This document shows, piece after piece, positions 5,272 through 11,738 of a stretch of 12,263 nucleotides of DNA. Each line of letters begins with the position of its first letter. Position 1 is the first letter of the stretch. The position numbers and the translations under genes were made by a program. Below the pieces are notes generated by a model, which did no database searches, was not told the origin of the DNA, and saw only the letters and a program-made list of their open reading frames with translations. The stretch is from Oscillospiraceae bacterium (GTDB lineage Bacteria; Bacillota; Clostridia; UBA1381), in assembly GCA_022508725.1 (NCBI GenBank), contig JAFLUR010000038.1, forward strand, positions 1 through 12,263. The letters run 5' to 3'.

Positions 5272-8061
5272 TTATATTATGTATTTCTTTTCAAACTCAT
5301 CAACGGGAATTGCCTTATCAAACAGCCATCCCTGCGCCTTTATACATCCGCAGCTCAAAAGCAGTTCAGCCTGCTCCTCCGTTTCCACGCCCTCGAATAT
5401 AACCTCTTTTTCAACATCGTATATTAAATCGATAAGACGCTTTATATACTTTCTGTCCCTATCGCTTATATTTTTGCTCAGTATGCTTTTGTCAACCTTT
5501 ACAACATCAAAAGGCGCCGTAAAAATCATATTGAGAGATGAAAAACCCGTTCCGAAATCATCTATGGCTATAAGAAATCCTTTCTCATGAAGACGCTTCA
5601 GATTTTCAAGCATGACCCCTTCATTGTTGAACATGGCGCTTTCGGTGGTCTCTATCTCGATAAGCTTCCTGTCAACCTCATATTTGTCGGCAAGCTCGAT
5701 CACACGCTCAACAAAATTCTCATAGTGGTTATGTATGCGAGAAAAATTTATCGAGATCGGGAAAATATTTTTTCCCTGATCAATCCACCTTCTCATATAT
5801 TTCAAAACCGTTTCATACATAAAGAAATCCAGATCGACGATGTATCCCACCTTTTCAAGTACCGGAACAAAATCACCCGGAAATTTATACGAACCGTCCT
5901 TATTGCGCCATCTTGCCAAAGCCTCCGCACCTATGACGGTCCTTTTGTCAAGAGAAAATTTGGGCTGAAGATACAATTCAAGATAGCCGCCGGCTATATC
6001 GTCATGCAGCTCGGAGCATACCTGCTGTTCATATATTCTGTAGGAGCGCAGCTCTCTCGTATATATTTCATTTTTGATATTCTCGTTGCCCTTAAAATGC
6101 TTTCTTGCAAGATTTGCGTTTTCTATGGCAAGCTTTACATCTTCATCTTTATTCTCTATGAAATATATACCTGTGGAAATACGAAGATTGGCGGCGGGAT
6201 AAGCCTTTTTCTGTTTTTCAAACCAATCCTCCTTTCTTTTCGATATATCATCAAGTATGTCATCGACATTTTCACCTTCGTAATAAATGATGAAATAATC
6301 GGAATACGGTCTTGACGCTGTTACATTCGAGCCCATGGACAGCAGTATATCGGCGAACTCCACAAGCATCTCATCGCCTTTATCATATCCGAAATTTTCA
6401 TTTACATATGAAAAATTATATATATCGGCATATATGATCGCAGCCTTGATATTATCCGGCTTCTTATCAAGCTTTTTTCGCACCCTTTCTTCAAAGCTGT
6501 CCGGTTTGAGAAGGTTTGTAAGCATATCAAACTGAACATATTTGCGTATGATCTTCTCATCATTGTCATGACGCCTTCTCATCGTCAAAAAGACGGACAG
6601 CAATCTCGAAACCTCATAAAAGGTACCCTTTTCAAACGGGGTCCATACTCTTTTCTTTTCGCTGTCATAAAAAGCAACATTGCCCTGATTGATAACATTG
6701 TCATTGAATCTGCATATAACCATGGATTTGATGGAATCGATTATTTTGTTACCGTTATATATCTTCCCCGCTTTGTCCGTGTCATCGATACAGATCATAT
6801 CGTTATCATCGTATCTGTACGCTTCCATATTGAATTTCATGGTTTTTTTCGTTTCATCGGCATCTATATCTATTATGCCCTCGTTTTTGTCCCATCTGTT
6901 CGTGATATATTTTGTTTTGTTTTTGTAATCCCACATCTCAAGCACGGATATTCCGGATAAATTGAAATGTTTGCCCATCTGTTCCAAAAGCATATTGACC
7001 GAGGTGTTTATATCCATTGAATTTGTCATAAGACTGAATGTATATGCGAAAAACTCGATATCATAATCCTGTATCGAATGGAAACGAATATGGCTTTTTA
7101 TATCATGCGGACGTTTATCCGCCGACATATTGTTATTAAAGCATACGGTTGTATTTTTCACCTTTTTTGCAGCCGCCATTGCGGAATCGAGATTTTTGGT
7201 TATTACATCATAATACCTGCCGTCGTCGGGATAAAACGCCACCGCAATACTGCTCGTCACATCGATCATTCTTGACTGAGTTTTGTATTTGCGTCTTATT
7301 TTTTTGCAAAGCTCCTCAGCCTTATTTATCGCGTTTTCGTAATTTATGTTTTTTATAAACACGGTAAATTCATCTCCGCCCGTTCTTGCCGTAAGATCGG
7401 TCGTTCTGAATACCGACTTTACCGTTTCGGCAACATCGCGTATTATCGTGTCCGCAAAAACATATCCGAAAACCGAATTTATAACGCCCATATTGTCTAT
7501 ATCGACGGAGAGCATTACATGGTGTCCGTCTTTGCCCGGTCCTCTTATGTACTCTTCAACATCTTTTTGAAAGTTATCCTTATTGAGAAACGATGTCAGC
7601 GCATCGATCCTGTTTCGGTTTACTATGTATTCTTCCCGCCTTTTTTCATCGTCTATGTATACGATCCTACCTATGATATCGGTGGTGCGGTCGTCATACG
7701 AGATAACGGAATAAGTCATCCTGTACCATTTATATTCCGAGCTTTTAAGCGGATTCGGTTTCATACGCAGCTCTATTCCGAAATATTTTCCGCTTTCTTT
7801 ATCCTTGGCGGTCCTCAGCATTTCTTTGTATCTGTCCAAATCATCCGGAAATACGGCTTTTTCCATTTTATTGAGCCGTACATATTCATTGATTATAAAA
7901 TATTTCCAATCCTTCTCATCTTCCTTAATATAAAGGTTTAATGTATCGGTGTCCGTTTCATAGTCGAATATTATTTCATCCAAAATTTTGGAAATCATAC
8001 TCGAAATCATGTCATACTTCTGCAAATATTCGTCATTACACTGAAAATCTTTGTTATTCAT
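5272..8061 (-). CDS. c-di-GMP synthase/phosphodiesterase, PAS-GGDEF-GAF-GGDEF*-EAL
   Basis: This is a soluble 929-residue protein with both halves of c-di-GMP metabolism. The PAS-like sensor spans about 25-140. GGDEF domain 1 (150-310) has an intact GGDEF (228-232), a metal Asp187 and a product-inhibition I-site RTTD (219-222) exactly five residues upstream, so it may make c-di-GMP. The GAF-like sensor is at about 335-495. A second GGDEF-like domain (505-660) has YSDYF (586-590) in place of the signature and should be inactive or regulatory. The EAL domain (680-929) keeps GAEALARW (711-718), Asn772, the EIETTES block with Glu804 and Glu807, DDFGTGFSS (834-842), Lys855, EGVET (890-894) and Gln910, so it should hydrolyse c-di-GMP. 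No membrane segment is seen. The ATG at 8061 follows GGGAGAG. It is transcribed divergently from ylxM, probably from a promoter inside the adjacent MITE-like element. Which activity dominates cannot be told. Confidence 0.93.
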   Translation of the reverse strand: MNNKDFQCNDEYLQKYDMISSMISKILDEIIFDYETDTDTLNLYIKEDEKDWKYFIINEYVRLNKMEKAVFPDDLDRYKEMLRTAKDKESGKYFGIELRMKPNPLKSSEYKWYRMTYSVISYDDRTTDIIGRIVYIDDEKRREEYIVNRNRIDALTSFLNKDNFQKDVEEYIRGPGKDGHHVMLSVDIDNMGVINSVFGYVFADTIIRDVAETVKSVFRTTDLTARTGGDEFTVFIKNINYENAINKAEELCKKIRRKYKTQSRMIDVTSSIAVAFYPDDGRYYDVITKNLDSAMAAAKKVKNTTVCFNNNMSADKRPHDIKSHIRFHSIQDYDIEFFAYTFSLMTNSMDINTSVNMLLEQMGKHFNLSGISVLEMWDYKNKTKYITNRWDKNEGIIDIDADETKKTMKFNMEAYRYDDNDMICIDDTDKAGKIYNGNKIIDSIKSMVICRFNDNVINQGNVAFYDSEKKRVWTPFEKGTFYEVSRLLSVFLTMRRRHDNDEKIIRKYVQFDMLTNLLKPDSFEERVRKKLDKKPDNIKAAIIYADIYNFSYVNENFGYDKGDEMLVEFADILLSMGSNVTASRPYSDYFIIYYEGENVDDILDDISKRKEDWFEKQKKAYPAANLRISTGIYFIENKDEDVKLAIENANLARKHFKGNENIKNEIYTRELRSYRIYEQQVCSELHDDIAGGYLELYLQPKFSLDKRTVIGAEALARWRNKDGSYKFPGDFVPVLEKVGYIVDLDFFMYETVLKYMRRWIDQGKNIFPISINFSRIHNHYENFVERVIELADKYEVDRKLIEIETTESAMFNNEGVMLENLKRLHEKGFLIAIDDFGTGFSSLNMIFTAPFDVVKVDKSILSKNISDRDRKYIKRLIDLIYDVEKEVIFEGVETEEQAELLLSCGCIKAQGWLFDKAIPVDEFEKKYII

Positions 8062-8193
8062 AATATATCTCTCCCGGTTATATATTTCTTTTCTCTGCCA
8101 TATCTCGAACTCAACATTAAACTTTTCCGCAATAACCTTTTAAGAGTCTGTTTGGTATCTTCCACTCATCTGTTCTCATCAGCACAAACATCC

Positions 8194-8298
8194 GAATTCC
8201 GTTTTTCACCGGAATTCCGGGAATATACGGGGACAAACGTCGAATACCGACGCTTCCCGCAAAAAAACCGTGCCGTACACGCACCGTAATAATGCGGT
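8194..8298 (-). promoter_or_regulatory. Hairpin-rich leader of the c-di-GMP gene
   Basis: The predicted minus-strand leader (about 8305 to 8062, 240 nt) contains four successive hairpins: ACCG/CGGT (8298-8295 with 8286-8283), CGTG/CACG (8281-8278 with 8272-8269), a bulged 12-bp stem built on CGTCG/CGACG (8259-8228), and the perfect 8-bp GAATTCCG/CGGAATTC stem (8217-8194). It does not match the c-di-GMP-I riboswitch core I know. It may be just the folded interior of the MITE-like element. No terminator lies between it and the start codon. Confidence 0.4.
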
Positions 8299-8311
8299 AT
8301 TCTCTCAATAC

Positions 8312-8340
8312 ATTATACTATATATTCGATATCATTGCAA
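8312..8340 (-). promoter_or_regulatory. Promoter of the c-di-GMP gene, inside the MITE-like element
   Basis: On the minus strand TTGCAA (8340-8335), a 17-bp spacer, then TATAAT (8317-8312). Predicted start near 8305. It is the best promoter I found upstream of the gene on that strand, and it lies wholly inside the element bounded by 8144 and 8503. Confidence 0.68.
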
Positions 8341-8401
8341 TATATTTTTTTTATTTCACCGATTATTTGAGTATGAATTGTATATTCCGGCAGATAACGA
8401 T

Positions 8402-8435
8402 AAAAAAGCCGGGTTGTTAATCTTGTTTCCGGCTT
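8402..8435 (-). terminator. Minus-strand terminator-like hairpin inside the element
   Basis: AAGCCGG (8406-8412) and CCGGCTT (8429-8435) form a 7-bp stem with a 16-nt loop. On the minus strand the stem runs directly into TTTTTT (8407-8402). It lies upstream of the c-di-GMP promoter, so it would block read-through into that gene rather than end a known transcript. The long loop makes its efficiency uncertain. Confidence 0.45.
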
Positions 8436-8539
8436 GCATCAAAAAATAAAAACAGTCCGGAGATGTTAAGGATACACCGAATAACCGGATACCAAACAGG
8501 CTTTTAAAAATAATTTTTAAATAAATTTCAAAAAAAAAC

Positions 8540-8568
8540 TTGACAAAGCATATTTTATACTGTATAAT
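8540..8568 (+). promoter_or_regulatory. Consensus promoter of the ylxM-ffh operon
   Basis: A perfect TTGACA (8540-8545), a 17-bp spacer and a perfect TATAAT (8563-8568). A run of nine A just above the -35 and flanking A/T-rich DNA look like an UP element. Predicted start near 8575, about 87 nt before ylxM. Confidence 0.9.
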
Positions 8569-8573
8569 CTTAA

Positions 8574-8595
8574 TGTAAAGTTTAAAACCTTTACA
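8574..8595. promoter_or_regulatory. Dyad at the ylxM transcription start (possible operator)
   Basis: TGTAAAG (8574-8580) and CTTTACA (8589-8595) are perfect inverted repeats with an 8-bp spacer, placed on the predicted +1. A repressor bound here would block the promoter. Alternatively it is a 5'-end stabilising hairpin in the mRNA. No known regulator box was matched. Confidence 0.45.
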
Positions 8596-8661
8596 CGAAA
8601 AGCAAAAGTTTATTGATGAAATGCCGTATGCAAAAAATCGGCGGTAATTGAATTAAGTAAT

Positions 8662-9021
8662 ATGGATAAGGATTTTAATATCAGCGTATTGATGGATTTT
8701 TACGGTGAGCTTCTTACCTCGAAACAATTCGAGGCGCTTGATTATTATTATAATCAGGATTATTCTCTTCAAGAAATTGCGGAGCATATGGATATAAGCC
8801 GTCAGGGAGTCCGTGATTTTATAAAGCGCGGCGAAAGACAGCTGGAGGATTTTGAGCAAAAGCTCGGTCTTGCGAAAAAATTTTCCGAGCTCAGCGCTTT
8901 TACCGATAAGCTTATCGATTATATCAACGAGCTTGAAGATAATAAAGAAGATAATAAACCCGTGTCCGATATTATCGCAGAAATAAAAAATACGCTTTTT
9001 GAAATAAAAAATAATCTGTAA
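8662..9021 (+). CDS. ylxM: YlxM, UPF0122 HTH protein of the SRP operon
   Basis: YlxM is a small helix-turn-helix protein almost always encoded just before ffh in Firmicutes and proposed to act with the signal recognition particle. The 119-residue product has the family pattern LMDFYGELLTSKQFEALDYYYNQ in broken form at its start, then the sigma-factor-like HTH YSLQEIAEHMDISRQGVRD (about 34-52) and a charged helix KRGERQLEDFEQKL. The C-terminal third is Glu/Lys/Asn-rich and probably helical. The ATG at 8662 fits the family N-terminus, but no good ribosome site precedes it (TTGAATTAAGTAAT), so it may be poorly translated. It is first in the operon, 14 bases before ffh. Confidence 0.9.
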   Translation: MDKDFNISVLMDFYGELLTSKQFEALDYYYNQDYSLQEIAEHMDISRQGVRDFIKRGERQLEDFEQKLGLAKKFSELSAFTDKLIDYINELEDNKEDNKPVSDIIAEIKNTLFEIKNNL

Positions 9022-9035
9022 GGGAGGTTTGCGTA

Positions 9036-10379
9036 ATGGCTTTTGAAAGTCTGGGAGATAAATTGCAGGGAGTACTGAAAAAACTGCGCGGCAAGGGCAA
9101 GGTCACGGAAAAAGATATAAAAGACGCTATGCGCGAGGTTAAGCTGGCTCTCCTTGAAGCCGATGTGAACTTTAAAGTCGTAAAAGAATTTGTAAGTTCC
9201 ATATCCGAAAAATGTATGGGACAGGAGGTTATGGAGTCCCTTACTCCGTCTCAGCAAATTATAAAAATCGTCAATGATGAGCTTACTTTGCTTATGGGAG
9301 GCGAAAATCAAAGACTTGAATTTTCAAACAATCCCCCTACCGTGATTATGCTCTGCGGACTTCAGGGCGCGGGTAAAACCACCGCCTGCGGAAAGCTTGC
9401 TTTAAACCTCAGAAAACAGATGGGAAAACGTCCGATTATGGTCGCAGGCGATATTTATCGTCCCGCTGCGATCAAGCAGCTTGAGGTTCTGGGCGCTCAG
9501 ATCAACATTCCGGTATTCAGCGCCGGTGATAAAATAAGTCCGGTCGAAATAGCGAAGCAAGCCGTTGCCCATGCAAAACAGCACGGAAACGATCCCGTTA
9601 TTATAGATACCGCCGGACGATTGCAGATAGACGAAAAGCTTATGAATGAGCTTTGTGAGATAAAATCAGCGGTTAATCCGAATGAAATTCTTCTTGTTGT
9701 TGATTCGATGATCGGTCAGGATGCCGTTAATATTGCCGAGGTTTTCAATAAAGAGCTTGATATTTCGGGAATTATTCTTTCAAAGCTTGACGGTGACACA
9801 AGAGGCGGCGCGGCGCTTTCGGTAAAACAGGTTACGGGCAAGCCCATCAAATACGCGTCGGTCGGAGAAAAGCTCAGCGATCTGGAGCCTTTTTATCCGG
9901 ACAGAATGGCATCGCGAATACTCGGTATGGGCGATGTGCTTACTTTGATAGACAGAGCTCAGGAAGCCATTGACGATAAAAAAGCAAAAGAGCTTGAAGA
10001 AAAAATAAGAAAGCAGCAGTTCGATCTCAACGATTTTCTCGAACAGTTCCGGCAGATAAGGAAAATGGGTTCCATTACTCAGCTTTTGGAAATGCTGCCC
10101 GGAGTTGATAAAAAAATGATTGAATCGGTTGATGTGGATGATAAAAAAATAATTCATATAGAGGCTATAATACAATCAATGACCGATGAGGAAAGAAGAA
10201 AGCCTCAGATAATCGGCGCAAGCAGAAAAATCCGCATCGCAAAAGGCAGCGGTACGAGAGTTCAGGATGTAAACGCTCTTTTGAAGCAGTTTGAGCAGAT
10301 ACGAAAAATGATGAAACAATTTACGGGACCCAATAATGCAAAGCTTATGCGTAAAATGCGCAAATTGGGCAAATTTTGA
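9036..10379 (+). CDS. ffh: Signal recognition particle GTPase Ffh (SRP54)
   Basis: Ffh binds 4.5S/scRNA and signal sequences of nascent membrane and secreted proteins, and docks with FtsY through its GTPase. The 447-residue length is standard. The N domain covers about 1-95. The G domain has the P-loop GLQGAGKTT (108-116), GDIYRPAA (138-145), DTAGR (191-195), SKLDGD (249-254, with Ser in place of the usual Thr) and the GEKLSDLEPFYPDR closing motif (277-290). The methionine-containing M domain (about 300-447) has RIAKGSGTRVQDVN, which binds the RNA, and ends QFTGPNNAKLMRKMRKLGKF. The ATG at 9036 follows AGGGAGG. No terminator separates it from rpsP 81 bases downstream. Confidence 0.98.
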   Translation: MAFESLGDKLQGVLKKLRGKGKVTEKDIKDAMREVKLALLEADVNFKVVKEFVSSISEKCMGQEVMESLTPSQQIIKIVNDELTLLMGGENQRLEFSNNPPTVIMLCGLQGAGKTTACGKLALNLRKQMGKRPIMVAGDIYRPAAIKQLEVLGAQINIPVFSAGDKISPVEIAKQAVAHAKQHGNDPVIIDTAGRLQIDEKLMNELCEIKSAVNPNEILLVVDSMIGQDAVNIAEVFNKELDISGIILSKLDGDTRGGAALSVKQVTGKPIKYASVGEKLSDLEPFYPDRMASRILGMGDVLTLIDRAQEAIDDKKAKELEEKIRKQQFDLNDFLEQFRQIRKMGSITQLLEMLPGVDKKMIESVDVDDKKIIHIEAIIQSMTDEERRKPQIIGASRKIRIAKGSGTRVQDVNALLKQFEQIRKMMKQFTGPNNAKLMRKMRKLGKF

Positions 10380-10460
10380 TCGTATTTTACTCACACTTTA
10401 AATTTATGTAAGTTATTTATTTTTATATATAGCTTTAAATTTTATTCGGAGGTGAAAAAA

Positions 10461-10703
10461 ATGGCAGTAAAAATCAGACTCAGAAGAATGGGCGCGAAAA
10501 AAGCTCCTTTCTACAGAGTTGTTGTTGCCGACTCAAGATATCCGAGAGGCGGAAGATTTATTGAGGAGATAGGTACTTACGATCCTCTTACCGATCCCGC
10601 AACGATCAATATCGATTCGGAAAAAGCAAAAAAATGGCTCGCTAACGGCGCTCAGCCTACAGACACAACTCGTGCTCTTTTGAAAAAATCAGGTATTATA
10701 TGA
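10461..10703 (+). CDS. rpsP: 30S ribosomal protein S16
   Basis: S16 is a small-subunit assembly protein. The 80-residue product has the whole family pattern: MAVKIRLRRMGAKKAPFYR at the start, then VVVADSRYPRGGRFIEEIGTYDP in two parts and the C-terminal ALLKKSGII. The start is ATG at 10461. A GTG nine bases upstream at 10452 keeps the frame open but is part of the ribosome site GGAGGTG (10448-10454), so it is not the start. The gene sits between ffh and khpA, as is usual in Firmicutes. The 81-bp gap from ffh is AT-rich and shows no terminator and only a weak possible promoter. Confidence 0.97.
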   Translation: MAVKIRLRRMGAKKAPFYRVVVADSRYPRGGRFIEEIGTYDPLTDPATINIDSEKAKKWLANGAQPTDTTRALLKKSGII

Positions 10704-10765
10704 TGAGATTTTCGGGTATTTTATAATGAAACGTTTAATTTTCTTAATTTTACGGAGGCCGCATT

Positions 10766-10996
10766 ATGAAAGAAGTGTTAGAAATTATCGCTAAAGCCTT
10801 GGTTGACAGTCCGGAAGAGGTTTCTGTTTCCGAGGTTGACGGCGAGCAATCTATAATATTGGAACTCAAAGTTGCTCAAAGTGATATGGGCAAGGTCATA
10901 GGCAAGCAGGGACGTATCGCAAAAGCTATACGCACAGTTGTTAAAGCTGCCGCAAGCCGTGAAAACAAAAGAGTTGTCGTTGAAATTTTACAATAA
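10766..10996 (+). CDS. khpA: KH-domain RNA-binding protein KhpA (YlqC)
   Basis: KhpA is a 76-residue single KH-domain protein; in other Firmicutes it pairs with KhpB/EloR and affects RNA metabolism and cell elongation. The RNA-binding loop is GKQG (46-49) inside MGKVIGKQGRIAKAIRTVVK, and the flanking strands LELKVAQSD and KRVVVEILQ complete the KH fold. Length is normal. The ATG at 10766 follows CGGAGG by about 8 bases. It lies 62 bases after rpsP in the same operon. A strong terminator structure begins 20 bases after its stop, so it may be the last gene of the main transcript. Confidence 0.95.
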   Translation: MKEVLEIIAKALVDSPEEVSVSEVDGEQSIILELKVAQSDMGKVIGKQGRIAKAIRTVVKAAASRENKRVVVEILQ

Positions 10997-11015
10997 TTTA
11001 AGATTGCGATTTGAT

Positions 11016-11054
11016 GGGGATGTAATAATTTTATTGTTGCAGTCCCTTTTTTTT
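11016..11054 (+). terminator. Intrinsic terminator between khpA and rimM
   Basis: A 13-position stem (11016-11028 with 11034-11046; one A-G mismatch and three G-U pairs) with loop TTTTA is followed by eight T (11047-11054). A perfect 8-bp dyad, ATTGCGAT (11003-11010) and ATCGCAAT (11060-11067), encloses it. It would cut the operon after khpA unless antiterminated or leaky. Confidence 0.8.
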
Positions 11055-11086
11055 AATTTATCGCAATTCGATATTACGTCTCAAAA

Positions 11087-11180
11087 TTACGGAAATGAAG
11101 GTATCATATATTGCCGTCAAGATAAGCGTGTATTTTTCGCAAATTATTTTTTGATTATCTTTAAATCTGCGTTTCCGTAA
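11087..11180 (+). promoter_or_regulatory. Nested dyads in the rimM leader
   Basis: TTACGGAAA (11087-11095) and TTTCCGTAA (11172-11180) form a perfect 9-bp long-range stem. Inside it are AAGATAA/TTATCTT (11119-11125 with 11155-11161), GCG/CGC (11126-11128 with 11138-11140) and GGTA/TGCC (11100-11103 with 11112-11115). The nested pattern suggests a folded RNA just before the rimM ribosome site. I found no convincing promoter in the 223-bp gap, so rimM-trmD appear to depend on transcription passing the terminator at 11016. No known leader class was recognised. Confidence 0.45.
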
Positions 11181-11219
11181 ATAAATTTTTGATCGATTAC
11201 GAATAAGGGGGTTTTTATA

Positions 11220-11738
11220 ATGAAGTTATCCGATAAGCTTGAAGCCGGTAAAATCGTAAATACACACGGACTTCGCGGTGAATTAAAAATAATTCCGTGG
11301 ACAGACAGTCCGGAAGTCTTTGAGGATATAAAAAGGGTGTATGTCATACGAAAATCCGGTGAAGAATGTCTGGATATAAAAAATATTAAATATCACAAAA
11401 ATAATATAATCGTCAAGTTTGAGCAGATCAACAGCATAGAACAAGCCGAAAAATACAAAAATACGATAGTCCTTGCCGACCGTGAGGCATTCGGCGAGCT
11501 TGAGGAAGGCGTCTATTTTATTGCCGACTTGATAGGCTGCTCGGTTATAACCGATGACGGCAGAGATCTCGGAAAAATATCCGACGTTATAAATACAGGC
11601 AGCAACGATATTTACGAGGTTGACAAAGGTGGTGGAAAAAAACTGCTTTTGCCCGTTATAGACGATGTTGTAAAAAATATTGATATCGATAAAAAAATCA
11701 TTACCGTTCACCTCCTTGACGGACTGGAGGATCTGTAA
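11220..11738 (+). CDS. rimM: 16S rRNA processing protein RimM
   Basis: RimM helps mature the head of the 30S subunit and binds ribosomal protein S19. The 172-residue product has the N-terminal RimM barrel starting LEAGKIVNTHGLRGELKI (about 6-23) with the family-typical HG.RGE, then a C-terminal PRC-barrel domain (about 95-172) with YFIADLIGCSVITDDGRDLG and KLLLPVIDDVVKNIDI. Length is normal. The ATG at 11220 follows AAGGGGG by about 8 bases. Its stop TAA shares one base with the trmD ATG (TAATG), so the two are translationally coupled. Confidence 0.95.
   Translation: MKLSDKLEAGKIVNTHGLRGELKIIPWTDSPEVFEDIKRVYVIRKSGEECLDIKNIKYHKNNIIVKFEQINSIEQAEKYKNTIVLADREAFGELEEGVYFIADLIGCSVITDDGRDLGKISDVINTGSNDIYEVDKGGGKKLLLPVIDDVVKNIDIDKKIITVHLLDGLEDL

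Larger units (their letters stand above)
8144..8503. mobile_element. Probable MITE-like element (about 360 bp) with terminal inverted repeats
   Basis: GAGTCTGTTTGGTATC at 8144-8159 faces AAGCCTGTTTGGTATC (minus strand, 8503-8488). Including flanks, TTTTAA(G/A)AG(T/C)CTGTTTGGTATC matches at 20 of 22 positions. TTAA flanks both ends (8140-8143 and 8504-8507), consistent with a 4-bp target duplication. No transposase reading frame lies within. The interior is rich in small palindromes (GAATTCCG/CGGAATTC, CGTCG/CGACG, AAGCCGG/CCGGCTT). Such short, palindromic, non-coding elements with terminal repeats fit a MITE mobilised by a transposase elsewhere. The parent family is not assigned. An internal-deletion relic of an IS is the alternative. 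Confidence 0.62.

Noticed and set aside
8155..8185. Possible hammerhead ribozyme core (CTGATGAG on the minus strand in the c-di-GMP gene leader)
   Set aside because: The bases after it do not form stem II, and the required GAAA reads GAAG. A chance match.
8062..8305. c-di-GMP riboswitch in the leader of the GGDEF-EAL gene
   Set aside because: The conserved GEMM core and receptor pattern I know are absent. Only generic hairpins are seen.
8117..8308. 63-codon minus-strand open frame in the divergent region
   Set aside because: It would begin with TTG almost at the predicted transcription start, has no ribosome site, and runs across the end of the MITE-like element. It shows no family features.
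10452..10460. GTG start nine bases upstream of rpsP ATG
   Set aside because: The GTG is within the ribosome site GGAGGTG, and S16 proteins begin MAVKIRL, so the ATG at 10461 is the start.
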